A DNA stretch of 64,000 nt, taken from positions 23,938,001-24,002,000 of the forward strand of contig JASXTE010000005.1 in NCBI GenBank assembly GCA_030280995.1, in the 5' to 3' direction. A model generated the notes under the pieces. The model searched no databases, had not been told where the DNA came from, and saw only the letters and a program-made list of their open reading frames with translations. Below are positions 12,434 to 23,639 of the stretch, piece after piece. Position numbers and translations under genes: made by a program. This DNA is from Hemileia vastatrix. Lineage: Eukaryota; Basidiomycota; Pucciniomycetes; Pucciniales; Zaghouaniaceae. Position 1 is the stretch's first letter; each line of letters opens with the position of its first letter.

Positions 12434-13689
12434 TTAAAAGTGGACTGAAGAATTATGTAGTTGTTGGTTCCTTTGCATATAAGACGTTAAACTATTAAAA
12501 AGAGCTGGATCACAATGATTGGATAGTATTTGTGATGAAGATGATTCTTCATTCACATTCAAAAGGGATTCTTGAGTAAGGTAAGGTTTGGAAGCTGATT
12601 TATCTTCTACAATCATGTTGTGCAATATTACACAACACATCATTAAATTCTTTACTTCACTGATATTCCAAAGGCAACATGGTTGCTTGATACTTCCTCA
12701 TCAAGCTTTTAGTACACCAAAGGCTCATTCAATATCTTTTCAGGCTGCTTCTTGTAGCTTAGCATAGTACTGGCTGGCCTCATCCTGAGGGTGGGGAATT
12801 GTTTTTCCAAGTGTTGACCATGACAGATAATTTCCATCTGCAAGATAATATCCACAGGTATACTTATTTTTGTTTACCTTGAACCTAACCTCATCTTGTG
12901 TTCTGGCAAGTAATTTGTCAAATATGTGGCTATGATGGAGGATGTTGATATCATTTAGGGCACCAGGAGAACCAAAGAAGAAGTACCAAAAGTGTAAGTT
13001 TTTGTTTGCTACACCCTCTAGTATCATAGTTGAAGTTCCTTCTTTTTCCTGAAACTGACCAGCCCATGCTGCAGGGCAGTTTTTCCACTCCCAGTGCATA
13101 CCATCAATTGATTTTAAACAGCCAGGAAAGCCACATTCTTTGTATTTGTTCAAGATTTTTTTTTCTTTCATATTTGGCTCACATAAGTATTCTGATGTGT
13201 ACAACTTTATAATATCATTAATAAAAATTTTAAGTGTTAATAGTGCCGTGGATTCTGCTATTTGGATATATTCATTGGTGCAATCTGCTGCAATACCATA
13301 GGCAAGTTGGCGTAGGCAACAAGTTAACTTTTGGTGTGGTGTTAAACCTGGCTGCTTACAATAATCCTTGTGAATAGTAAAAGGTAGTGGCAAAGAAGAA
13401 ATAAAGCTTTTTAATATTATAAAATACATAGATTAGTGTAATGAAACTTACAGTCTTACATAACCAGTAGTTGCTGTGCTCTTGAAGATCACGACATATT
13501 TTGTTGAATAAATTTTTGCTCTTACGGAATCTTCTTTTGAATATTCCATCGTTGTATGTACAATTGTGTTCAACATAATCTCGCATCAGGTTATAGTGAC
13601 CTTCAATATGGTTGCGTTGAATTAATTTTTATCCTAGTGTGCTCTTCAGTGCCTAGTAATCTTGATAACATTAGTTCTTCCTCTTCCAT
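12434..13689 (-). pseudogene. PIF/Harbinger-type DDE transposase
   Basis: Starts at ATG 13689 (MEEEELMLSRLLG). A frameshift follows near 13640, then GHYNLMRDYVEHN and the helical N-terminus. An 85-nt intron (donor GTAAGT at 13451, acceptor ending 13367) joins to DYCKQPGLTPHQKLTCCLRQ. Catalytic motifs are SIDGMHWEWKN (first Asp), GALNDINILHHS (second Asp) and KDIE.AFGVL (Glu), then the typical CVILHNMIVED tail. The stops around the Glu motif all sit where the family has Arg or Trp (CGA or TGG to TGA). It would cut and paste DNA ends with 3-bp target duplications. Terminal repeats were not found. It reaches to within 300 bp of the ELP3 start. Confidence 0.88.
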
Positions 13690-13984
13690 TGAATGGAATT
13701 TCTCAAGAATGGAGTATCTGTATAGATCCATGTGTCATGTGTGGAAGGTCGCGTTGTGTTTACAGAGGAGTTACTCTGTTGCCGAACACAAAACACGAGA
13801 GATGAATATTTTGAAATTATTGAGTTAATTGAGATTTACTTGAAACGACTGGGGCTGCATGCAGATCAGTAAGCAAAGACTCAGTAATATGCGAATAGTT
13901 GTTACTGATTATTTGATGCAACGAGTGTGGATGCTCTTAGCTAGTTTGAGTTCGTTCGTTCGTTAGTTAGTTAGCCTGCCAGCA
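13690..13984 (+). promoter_or_regulatory. ELP3 upstream region with TTCG/TTAG microsatellite
   Basis: 295 bases between the Harbinger pseudogene and the ELP3 start, less AT-rich than the surroundings. A short microsatellite, three TTCG units then TTAG units, lies at about 13944-13972 immediately before the start codon, probably in the 5' UTR. No clear TATA box was recognised. Confidence 0.45.
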
Positions 13985-16149
13985 ATGAGTGCGCTTCTCA
14001 TCAAAACTTGCGCTGACATCGTCGCCCATCTCCACGCCGCTCACAAGGAAAAGAAGGATGTGAACCTCAACTCTCTGCGTCAGCGGATTGCGAAAGAAAA
14101 TAAGGTCGTCTGATCGATCTTCATCTCTCGTCCTTGATGGACTTCTCACTCATCCAATCTCCCTTCTTCTTAGTGTCCACAACTTCCTCGTCTGGTCGAT
14201 CTCATCGCCGCAGTTCCCCCTGACCTAAAGCATATCCTCCTCCCTAAATTAAGAGCAAAGCCCATCAGAACAGCGTCTGGCATCGCTGTCGTGGCCGTGA
14301 TGAGCAAGCCTCATCGGTGTCCTCATATTGCGATGACTGGAAATATTTGTGTGTATGGATTATGTCTCCTTGTCTTGTGCATTGTGTTGGCTATTCATCT
14401 TCGTTTGGCCTGTTCATCATCCAGTTATTGTCCTGGTGGTCCTGACTCGGATTTTGAATACTCCACCCAGAGCTACACAGGATATGAAGTATCTTAGCTT
14501 TCTTTTCAGTTCGCCAGTCATGCTCTAATCTTTTCATCAATTCAGCCTACAAGTATGCGGGCTATCAGAGCTCGTTACGATCCTTATGAACAAAGTAGAG
14601 GTCGGGTAGAGCAACTTCGCCAACTGGGCCACTCTGTCGACAAAGTAGCTTTTTGCTTACCCTTTTCTCCGTTTCGTGCACTTGGTCAGATTGACAAATC
14701 ACTATCCTTTTGGTCCTTTAGGTGGAATTCATTATCATGGGCGGAACTTTTATGTCTCTGCCCGCATCATATCGTGACAACTTTGTCGCTCAACTCCACA
14801 ATTCTCTCTCAGGCTACACTGGCACCAATCTTGACGATGCTATCAAATATAGTGAATTAGCAAAGACAAAATGCATCGGCATCACTATTGAAACACGCCC
14901 TGATTATTGCCTTAAACCTCACTTGTCAAGCATGCTTAAGTATGGTTGCACAAGGCTGGAAGTAACGTGTCACAATCTTTTCTCATCACCTTCTTCACTC
15001 TCACTTACGGCTCTTTTCTTTCTTATGTGTACGGAATAGATTGGCGTTCAATCAGTCTATGAAGATGTGGCTCGAGATACAAACCGAGGCCATACAGTTC
15101 GCGCGACTTGCGAGTCTTTTCAGATGGCTAAAGATGCTGGATTTAAAGTTGTCTCTCATATGATGGTGAGTCTTTATGTCTTGTGGGAAAATATTCAATA
15201 TTCAATTCAATTTTTCCTTGTCTTATTAGCCTGATTTACCTAATGTGGGAGTTGAACGTGATATCGAGCAATTTAAAGAATATTTTGAAAATCCAGCTTT
15301 TCGCTCTGATGGTCTCAAGATTTATCCACTTTTAGTCATTCGTGGCACAGGTGATATATTTATTTTTTACCTAAAGCTCGTAGGAATAACTCAACTCTCA
15401 CACAGTATTTTGGTAGGTGTATACGAACTTTGGCGGACTGGACGGTATAAGAACTACACTCCCAATGCACTCATAGACATTGTAGCAAGAATCATGGCAC
15501 TAGTCCCACCCTGGACTCGTATTTATCGAGTTCAAAGAGACATTCCCATGCCTTTGGTGACTTCGGGTGTTGAAAACGGTAATTTGCGTGAATTGGCTTT
15601 ACAGCGTCTCAAAGATTTTGGTGCGGAATGTAGGGATGTTCGTAACCGTGAAGTAGGTATACATGAAATTCACCACAAAGTTCGACCTGATCAAGTTGAA
15701 TTGGTCAGAAGAGACTATACAGCCAATGGGGGTTGGGAAACATTTCTGAGTTACGAAGATGTTGAAAAAGATATCTTAATTGGTTTATTAAGATTGAGGA
15801 AATGCACCACGAAAGGGACTTTTCGACCTGAATTACTTGATCAAGGCCAGACATCGATTGTTAGAGAACTGCACGTTTATGGCACAGCTGTGCCCATGCA
15901 CAGCAAGGATCCTACAAAGGTTACTTCATCTTCTTACTTCCACATGTATATTGGCTGATGTTTTTTTTTTTTTTTTTCAAGTTCCAACATCAAGGATTTG
16001 GGACCCTCTTGATGGAAGAAGCAGAGCGGATTGCTAAGGAAGAACATGGAAGTGTTAAGATGGCTGTAATATCTGGGGTTGGTGTCAGGCATTGGTATGC
16101 GAGATTAGGTTATAAACTGGATGGTCCTTATGTCAGCAAAATGTTGTAA
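13985..16149 (+). CDS. ELP3: Elongator complex catalytic subunit Elp3
   Basis: Elp3 modifies wobble uridine (cm5U-type) of tRNAs in the cytoplasm as part of the six-subunit Elongator complex, combining a radical-SAM domain with an acetyl-CoA-binding domain. Exons 13985-14104, 14174-14352, 14425-14488, 14546-14644, 14722-14961, 15040-15165, 15230-15350, 15417-15919 and 15982-16149 sum to 1620 nt, 539 aa, in one open frame, close to the length usual for the family. Seen directly: iron-sulfur motif [14 protein letters not shown] (Cys 89, 99, 102), [42 protein letters not shown], and the acetyl-CoA loop QHQGFG (residues 486-491). It ends at TAA 16147. All introns are 57-78 nt with GT-AG ends; intron 1 has the weak donor GTCGTC. 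Intact, and more GC-rich than its surroundings. Confidence 0.97.
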
Positions 16150-18574
16150 GATGAAAGCAAAGTTTTTCATGTTTGAATATTAAAATTATATCTGCACTGA
16201 AAAAGAATAATAATAGTAATAAAAAATGGAGACTGGACGGAAATAATTAACCTTGATGATGGGTATAATTGAGTTTGGACTTAAATGAATTAAAGATAAA
16301 TTAGTGAACGTTTTCTGATATTTGTTGATATAAATGGAGTAGACTCACAAGGTGGAAAATTACAATTAAAACAAGAATCCTTGGGTTTTTTTCTTTTTTG
16401 GAAAAAAAAAGGTTTTTTTGATGAGGCCAAGGATGAGGATGATAATGATAACAAAAATAATAATATTAGGGGGTCTCAAACCTTACCAAACATGCCTGGA
16501 GTGTTTCATTAAAAAAATGCCACACAAACATGCCATGAAACATGGCTGATTTGGTACTTGGGGTCTACAACATGGGGTCAAAGATGTGTTACTTTTGTAC
16601 AATTTTCTCAACCACCATTCAGCCCACCTATACCCACATCCTCCCAATCAACTAAGCATTGCCTTCCTTCCATCCTGACCCATATACTCCCCCTCACATC
16701 TCTTCTCTCCCAGTTCTTTTTAGAACCCCACTTAAAACCCCATACAGACCTGAAGGAAGCACAATTGATCTGTGAATTTTTTAGTTGAATGGTTTTTTGA
16801 TTTCCTAGCTGAGCAAAAGGAAAGAGAGAGTATTTTGATTTGAAGAACAAGTGGGAGAAGGCTGCATTTGAGAAGATATGGGATGACAAGGCATGTTATG
16901 ATATTCAATGATGAAAAGGAGCAGAAATGAGAAGATCAGATGGGGAGGGATCTGAATGGATAGAAGGAATAGATAGGATGGGATGAGGGTGGGATATCCA
17001 GAAAGTTGTCCAAGATGTGGTTATGAAAAATTGAGAATAAACATGTCAGATAGAGGTTAACTTTGACATGTAAAATGTCTAATAATCCAATTATTAGCTA
17101 AAAATAGTTGCAGAAAGTAATTGAGGTATAAGGATTTCTATCCACAATCAATTTAATTGTGGATTGGTCAACATTGATGCCCACTTTTGAAATATTCTTG
17201 ATGAATATTGATTATTTAATATGTATTATTTACAAATATAAATTTGATTAACTTTTTTATCATAATTTAAATTTTGTAAATCAGTTGTCAATTTGAGGCT
17301 TCATTTTTTGAGGAGAATTTATTTGTAAAGAAATTTCATGTCCCATCTTCAATTTAATTTACATGTTATCAACAAAAAAACATATCTAGAATTAATTTTT
17401 AGATCAATGGGTTTAAATCAAATTTAAGTTTAAAATTATTTTTTGACCTTCTCCACAGCTAAAATAAACATTTTATGGATTCAAAAATATATAATAGTGA
17501 CATGTAGAATGGAAAAATCAAGCTAGGTGCTCTTGAGCATTAATGGTTCTTTTTAAAAAAAAATTCAAAAATAATTTTTAAAGGGAGATAATTTATTTTT
17601 ATATTTTTCTTAGAAGACTGATTTCAACTTTATTAAAAGCGTTTTGAGATCACAAAGACTCAAACCATGAGTTTAAAGATAGATTGATATATGCATTGAT
17701 AATTTTAATGCGGAAAATGCATATTGCTTTCAATGGAAACTACAAGAGGAAACTAATTGTTTAATTTTTTATTTTTAATTATATAAATAGGGGTTTCAAA
17801 CATTACCATATATGCCTTGTGGACTTCAGTCCCAAAAAACAATTCTAAGAAACCATTATAAATGAATTGCTTGGGGTTAGACATGTGAAAAATGAGGTCA
17901 AATACTTCACTGGTGAGAATGATCAAGAAGTAGAAAACTATTTGAGTTTTTTCACCTTGTGAAAGCCCATGCAGTGATTTTTAATGAACATTGCAGTAAT
18001 CTTGTATGAGCCCATGGTATGACCCAAGAGGTGACCTTGATAGCACCCCAGTTTGAGCCCAGTTTCTGAATCCTCCATCATCTTTCTCATCCTCCTTTTT
18101 TGCATATTATTATTCTCTCCTCATCTGTATAAAGTAATACTTTTTCATACTTTTTATAATGTGGTCCTTTTCTCTTTTATCAACTTGATTTATCTCTAAA
18201 TATTTCTTAATTCATTTTCTTCTCATCACACACCTCTTTTTTCTAAGTAATGGTATGTGCTTGCTTCTTTATTCTCCTTCCTCTTTTGCTCTTTTTTTGG
18301 CCCCTCTCATGCCTTATCCTTTCATCACATGCATCTTTCTTCTCATATATCTTTTCTATCCTCCCCTTACTCATCCTTTAGCCTCCTCCCCTACCCTTCC
18401 CATCCTATTGCCTCCCTCCCCCTCTCCTCCCCATCCTCTGTCCTCCCTTTCCTCCTTCGCACCCCCTCTCTTGCCTCCCCTTCCCCATCCCACCCTATTG
18501 TCACCCTCCCCCTCCCCTCCCCATCATCTTCTTCCATAACATATTTATTTATTTTTTCTATACAATTTTCTCAG
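16150..18574. other. Gene-poor spacer downstream of ELP3
   Basis: No convincing gene. It holds a T/A-homopolymer stretch near 16385-16420 and two loosely similar segments that start GGGGTYTCAAAC.TTACCA at about 16470 and 17788, perhaps ends of a decayed element. At 18360-18535 a strongly C/T-biased tract (CCTCCC-type) creates long but low-complexity open frames. Confidence 0.6.
18360..18535. repeat. Polypyrimidine tract
   Basis: Almost pure C and T on the plus strand with irregular CTCCCC and CATCC repeats. The overlapping open frames here are composition artefacts. It lies upstream of the exon-like frame at 18575 and could be its leader. Confidence 0.75.
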
Positions 18575-18779
18575 AAAAATCCTCTATTCTAAAAAATGCC
18601 CTCAACTTTGAGAAGATGAAGTTTGATCATATTCTAATGAAAGATCAACAGGCATTAGACTTGGAGGAAAATATTTTTTGCTTCAATCAAATTTTGAAAA
18701 GGCCAGATTTGATGCAGAGATTGAAAGAGTTCATCTTTGCTCAGAGAAAACAAAAGACTGTGATTTTCAAAGAGAAATG
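18575..18779 (+). CDS. Unidentified exon-like open frame
   Basis: After a pyrimidine tract and TTTTCTCAG (acceptor), an open frame of about 68 codons reads SILKNALNFEKMKFDHILMK and onward through ALDLEENIFCFNQILKRPDL to KEKW, ending at AAATG|GTAAGT, a strong donor. Composition is protein-like (charged, amphipathic) and both borders match splice consensus, so it is likely a real exon or its remnant. I do not recognise the family and found no clear partner exon. It may belong to a transposon rather than a host gene. Confidence 0.35.
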
Positions 18780-19149
18780 GTAAGTTGTGATTTGGAAAAT
18801 CAAGAAAATTCAAAAAAAAAAAAAAAGAATTTATTATGGAATGTGTAAAAAATGACCAATCTTATGAGGACATTAAAAAATTACTTGACTTTTTTAATTG
18901 ATTAATTGTTTTTTTAGTTAATGGTTGGAGAATGACTTTCATAGTTACTTTTAATCTTATCAAAAATAGTTATATAATGAGATTCTGGTAACTCCATTTG
19001 TCCCTACTGAACTCTAAAATATTGCACTTTTGGAATTTCAGATGATAAAATAATAATGACACCTGTGCAAAAATCCTCATCATCAACATACTTTTACAAC
19101 CTCACCACCAATTCAAATTTCTAAATAAAGCTAATTCAACAAAACTCTA
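18780..19149. other. AT-rich spacer
   Basis: No gene or motif recognised, apart from a possible acceptor (TTGGAATTTCAG) near 19040 followed by an early stop. Confidence 0.5.
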
Positions 19150-19300
19150 TATCTATTTGGAAAATTTGGCAATACCCTCCCCTGAACTTTATTGATGCAA
19201 GGGGGGGGTATCACCAAAATTTTTCCAAGTCATCAACTTTTCATGTCAGATTTGAAAATTTTGCAATACCCTCCCCTGAATCTTTTTGAATTAATGGGTG
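19150..19300 (-). repeat. 94-bp tandem repeat, 3' end of Tet-like unit (copy A)
   Basis: GCAATACCCTCCCCTGAA occurs at 19169 and 19263, a period of about 94 bp. Each unit also contains a G-rich arm (GGGGGGGGTATCACC), so units can fold back on themselves. The same arrangement, reverse-complemented, follows the other Tet-like copy at 56281-56440. Confidence 0.75.
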
Positions 19301-19594
19301 AAAATCACAAAACTTTAATATAATAAAATATATATATAAATAAGATAGGTCAAATTTACAAGTTTTAAAGCAATGAAAGTTCCTCAAGCCAAAATGCAGA
19401 TTAAGTCTAGAAACTAAGTTTGGGACTTTCCACAGGTATAGGCTAGAGGAACCCCATGAAACACATTAATGTTGTCATGATTACCATTTATACAGCACAA
19501 GGTTGTTGGCCCATTACTTTAGTTTAGTAAATTGAAATATCATATTAATTCATCAAAAATATATGAATGAATAATAAATATTTTATGAATTTAA

Positions 19595-20200
19595 AAATCC
19601 CCATACTTTTTTGATCTACCAAAAAAAATTTTTAAATTTATTACTTTTGCCTTTGTTTTTACCTTGTAATTCTTTGGATTAACTTTTGACTGATCTGAAA
19701 TGAGCACCAAAATTCTGTGAATTCTTGACAAGACTACAAACCTGAAGGTGCTTTTTTTGTTTGGTGTTTATTGTGAGATGAATTTCAAGCAGATTCAATG
19801 ATTCTGTTTTCTAAACCAAAATTGATTATACACTTATGACCTTGAAATTATAACCTATGACCTTTTATTGTAGCTGGTGAAGGAATAGGTTGTCTACTAA
19901 TAGGATCAATATTCGATAATAACCCCAAAGAAATATAATTGGCATTGTTTGAATCATTATGAATCTTGTTGTAAAAAAAGAATGAGTAATTATAAAATTT
20001 GAGAATAATAGATATTCACCGCTAATCTATTCCCATTCCAATTCACAGCAATTTGGTATTCCAACTCTGTTTGCAAGTTCATGATTTTTTTGAAAAGCTT
20101 TATTGCAGAGTTTTTTAAGTCAAAGAGAAAGAAAAGAATTAAAAGAAGGTAAAAAGTCCCATTTTCATAAATCTTTATCTATTTGCGCTTTAGATAAATT
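19595..20200 (-). pseudogene. Tet-like 2OG-Fe(II) dioxygenase domain, copy A
   Basis: On the minus strand from about 20200: SKAQIDKDL, WDFLPSFNSFLSL, LKKLCNKAFQKNHELANRVG, EYLLFSNFIITHS, then after a frameshift NKIHNDSNNANYISLG, QPIPSPATIKGH, INFGLENRIIES and CSFQISQKLIQR. The NKIHND segment supplies the HxD iron-binding motif of 2OG-Fe(II) enzymes. TET/JBP-like enzymes oxidise 5-methylcytosine in DNA and are hugely expanded in rusts and other basidiomycetes. At least five stops, several at Arg or Trp positions (TGA), plus frameshifts show it is dead. Alignable with 55337-55982 in opposite orientation; similarity continues past the C-terminus to 19150. Confidence 0.8.
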
Positions 20201-21158
20201 TTTGGGAAAAGAATAGATGACTATAGAATTAAAATGAGTGAGATATATTAAGAATGAAAAAACTATTAGAATTACCAAGAGACTAGCCTTTAAAAAATCC
20301 TCGTCCCCATCTAAAACAAATCATGATACCACCAAAAAAATTCTTATTCATTATTGGTAAGCAGACCAAAGCCATTTGATATAGTGTAGAAATTAGATCA
20401 GATAGTTGATTAAAGGATCAATCTTTTACACCATAGAATGAATGATTTTTATAAATAAATTGAGGTTTAAATGTGTTACTGATTACTGCCTTAACCTAAT
20501 TGCCTCCCAATATGGTTAGATATTTGATATCTTCAGGTAAATTCTTGGGATATTTAATTTTTATTGACTTTAATTTTATAATACTTGATGTTTGATATGT
20601 GACCAAATATAATATTCAAGTTTATTTTATTTGTTAAAAATTTTTTTATTTTGAAAAGATCAATCATCATTTTTTTATTTTTCTAGTTTTTTATGAAGAT
20701 TGAAAGGATGTAGATATTGAAGAAGAGGAAGATAGAGGTGTAAAGTTTAAATCAGAAGACTTTTTTTTTCTGAATTTTTTTTTTTTGAAGATTGAAATGA
20801 AATACATATTGAAGAAGAAGATAAAAACAATAAAGATGAAGATAGAGGTGTAATGTTTGTATCAGAAGAAACAGAATTTTTTTGTTTCTGAAAAAATAAT
20901 TTACTGGTTAAAAAAACCTCAAAATAATTATTTTAAAATTAAAAAAAAAACTCACATAATTTAAAATAAATAACCAAAAAGATTTTAAGCAAAAAAATAA
21001 TAGGAATACTTATTATTTCAATTGAAGTTGAGTAATATTTTTGTATGATTCTGCAAAAGAAAGAAAAGAAAAAAAAGAAAGAAAAAAAGAAACTAGAAAT
21101 AAATTAAATGATGTTCTAAAGCATATCTGTCAATTTTTTATGACTGCCTCATTGCTTC
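20201..21158. other. AT-rich spacer with GAAGATTGAA duplication
   Basis: No gene. A segment of about 110 bp (TGAAGATTGAAAGGATG... and TGAAGATTGAAATGAAATAC...) is duplicated at about 20694-20760 and 20788-20870, rich in GAAGAAGA. A/G-rich simple sequence lies at 21050-21100. Confidence 0.6.
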
Positions 21159-22315
21159 TGTCAGTGTATGCTAGTACTTAAATATGATTTAATAGTAAAT
21201 ATTAATGGTCCTACAAATTAATACTAAGTTTTTTATGAATTAAACCTCAGGGAAAGACTAATAAAACTGTTATTCTCAATTTTTAATTCACAATATTTGG
21301 ATTGGTGCAGACTAGTGGTGGAAAATAGGCCAATAAAATATAGTTATAGCTAATATAAAGATAATATCAATTTATAAGGGCTTTTAAATATATTTATATA
21401 TGATAATAATTCTTTAATAATGTTTATTTGATGTGTTGCAAGTGAGTGATGTCCATTAAACTTCCAAATCCTCCTTTACTTATACCAAAATCTACTGCAG
21501 TGCACAGACTCTCAATCCAGATGATGTCACTGCTATCTCTTGCAATTGGAGCACTGTGAGTTCTCATCAGCTCCCCATGGAGTCCACTTGAAGCAGGTTC
21601 AACACCCAGATCTCCAGTAAGGGCCCTCCATCACAATTAATGATATCTTACACCCACACCATAAATAGAGAAAACAGATAAAAGCAGATACCATAAGTAA
21701 ACAGGTAAAATAATTCATCCAAAGGGAATAAAATAATTCAAAAAGCATATAAAAGAGACAAATCAGCTTTCCAAGCCCCCAATAACATCCCCAAGAATCC
21801 ACATTAACCCAGTAATCATATCCCAACCCATAAATCCATGAAAATCTATTAAAGGAGGCAGATTAAGTTGTCCAAACTGGATATATGCTCCTGAAAAAAG
21901 TGTATATGCTTGTGTAGGCAAGGTAGGTCCATTGGATATGTCCATATGAGCTAAAATAATCAGAAAATTAATATTATAGGCTATTTAGAGGGTTAAAATG
22001 GCATATAGACGTATATATACATTATATAACTACATATTTTACTTAATATGAGGTTTATGCATACATATAAGCTTATGTATGTCTATAATTACTTAATATC
22101 ACTTAATATAAGTATATTATTACTACATTAACATCTTAATTAGTATTATGGGGCTATGGATAAGCTATTTAAATTCTTATAAGTCATATATTAGTGTAAT
22201 AAATATATATATATAAGCATAATAACCATAATTCTAACATGTAAGCTTATTTAAATTAAGGTTATCTTATTTTAAAAATATTAAATACTCATTCCTGGGG
22301 ATACATAGGCTGACA
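21159..22315 (-). repeat. Solo LTR (older copy of the element 1/3 LTR family)
   Basis: Starts TGTCAGTGTATGCTAG and ends ATAGGCTGACA, matching the LTRs at 24086, 31759, 36371, 42554 and 51249 throughout. No internal Ty3 sequence adjoins it. Flanks GCTTC and GCCCC do not match as a clean target duplication. It separates the Tet-like copy A domain from its leader. Confidence 0.85.
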
Positions 22316-22680
22316 GCCCCCCTTTCACCCCTTGTTAGTTTCCTCAATACCCCCCAAAACTCCACTTCAAACTCTCTCCAAACTCCCTCCAAACTCCCTT
22401 CAAATCCCCCTTCAAAACCATCCAAAAAAGCCTCAACCCCCCCCCAAAGCCCTCTCCGAAAAACCCCTCCAAACTTCCTCCTAAAACACTCCAAAGACCC
22501 CCCTCTCCTAAATTATTAACAAATTGTTAACAATTGTTTGTATACAAATCAATTACGAAATGAATTATTTTTAACAATCAGTCATTAACTTACAAATTTG
22601 TTAAAAAATTGGTAAGTTAAGAAACAATTCCTAACAATTGGTTGTTAACAAATAGGTTAGTTAATAAATGATTGTTCATG
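22316..22680. repeat. C-rich minisatellite followed by AACAATTG inverted repeats
   Basis: 22340-22505 is a degenerate array of CTCCAAACTCC-like units. 22506-22680 is built from AACAATTG/TTGTTAAC motifs, with a perfect stem TTAACTTAC...GTAAGTTAA. Right of it the sequence turns G-rich (22686-22773), so the block forms a large imperfect inverted repeat. Confidence 0.6.
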
Positions 22681-22773
22681 AGCAGCAAGAGGGGGGTTTG
22701 GGGAGGATTGAGTGTACCAAAGAAGGAGGAAAGGGGGGTTAGATGCAGCCAAAATAAGGTGAAAGGGGGTTAA

Positions 22774-23623
22774 ATGTCGAGAAATTAGCCAACAATTCCA
22801 CCCCCACGTTGTGCTAATGTAGCAGATGGGTATTCCAAAATGTTCTCAGATACATCAGCTAATTGTTTCCCACAGTATCCAAGGTAGTTTTTTTTTCACT
22901 TATCACTCAACTTAAGTGCCAAGACTTATGATTACATTTCAATACAAAAGTGGATAATATAGATAATACAACAAATAATATAGTCGGATTTCTCATAACT
23001 AATGCCACATGCCAGATGTAGCCAGGCAATAAATCCGTAAATAAGTCCTGTAGTGAATGAGAAATACTTAAGTTTAATTGTAAAGATTTAAATATGAGGT
23101 CAAATTCTTACTTAAACAAGATGATGAACTATGATTAATCTCAGTATATTCAGAAGCTGAATCATCTTCAAACATGGATTTTGGTGAATCAACCCTTTTA
23201 CAGGGTTTCAGTGAGGATAAGGTGAGTTGGTGCGTAGGTTCCACAAGGGAATTTTCACTTGCTTGATGTTTTTCCCAAGTTTTTTAATGTACATAACAGC
23301 CATTAACTTTTTTACCTGCTTCATTGAGTACTTTCAACTTGCTGCACCTTGAGAAATCACACATAACTAAAGAGTTTTAGTTAGAAGTGTCTGAATTTGT
23401 GTTGTCCATACTAGTAAAAGTGGTTGACTGGTGGTGATTGGTATGACAAGCAGCTTGACATGTAATAGTAAACCTAGGCACTTAAGTTGAGTGATAAGTG
23501 AAAAAAAACCTACCTTGGATACCGTGGGAAACAATTAGCCGACATATTTGAGAACATTTTGGAATACCCATCTGCTACGTTAGCACAACATGTGGGTGTA
23601 ATCATCGGCTAATTTCTTGACAT
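22774..23623. mobile_element. 850-bp non-autonomous element with about 150-165-bp terminal inverted repeats
   Basis: Left arm 22774-22940 and right arm 23457-23623 are reverse complements with few mismatches (start ATGTCRAGAAATTAGCC, end CACTTATCACTCAACTTAAG). Flanks GTTAA (22769-22773) and GTTAG (23624-23628) may be a 5-bp target duplication. The interior encodes no recognisable protein. It sits in a short tandem array (GCAGCC...GGTGAAAGKGGG) that continues on both sides, which supports insertion. Confidence 0.8.
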
Positions 23624-23639
23624 GTTAGTGGCAGCCATA

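Noticed and set aside
14555..15039. Extra open frames overlapping ELP3 exons 4 and 5
   Set aside because: They include intron sequence or are out of frame. The nine-exon model uses every conserved Elp3 segment in one phase.
18255..18592. Two long overlapping Pro/Ser/Leu-rich frames
   Set aside because: They lie in a nearly pure C/T tract in which stop codons are rare. No non-repetitive protein sequence is present.
22267..22494. Gly-rich minus-strand frame of 75 aa
   Set aside because: It is produced by the CTCCAAACTCC minisatellite read on the other strand.
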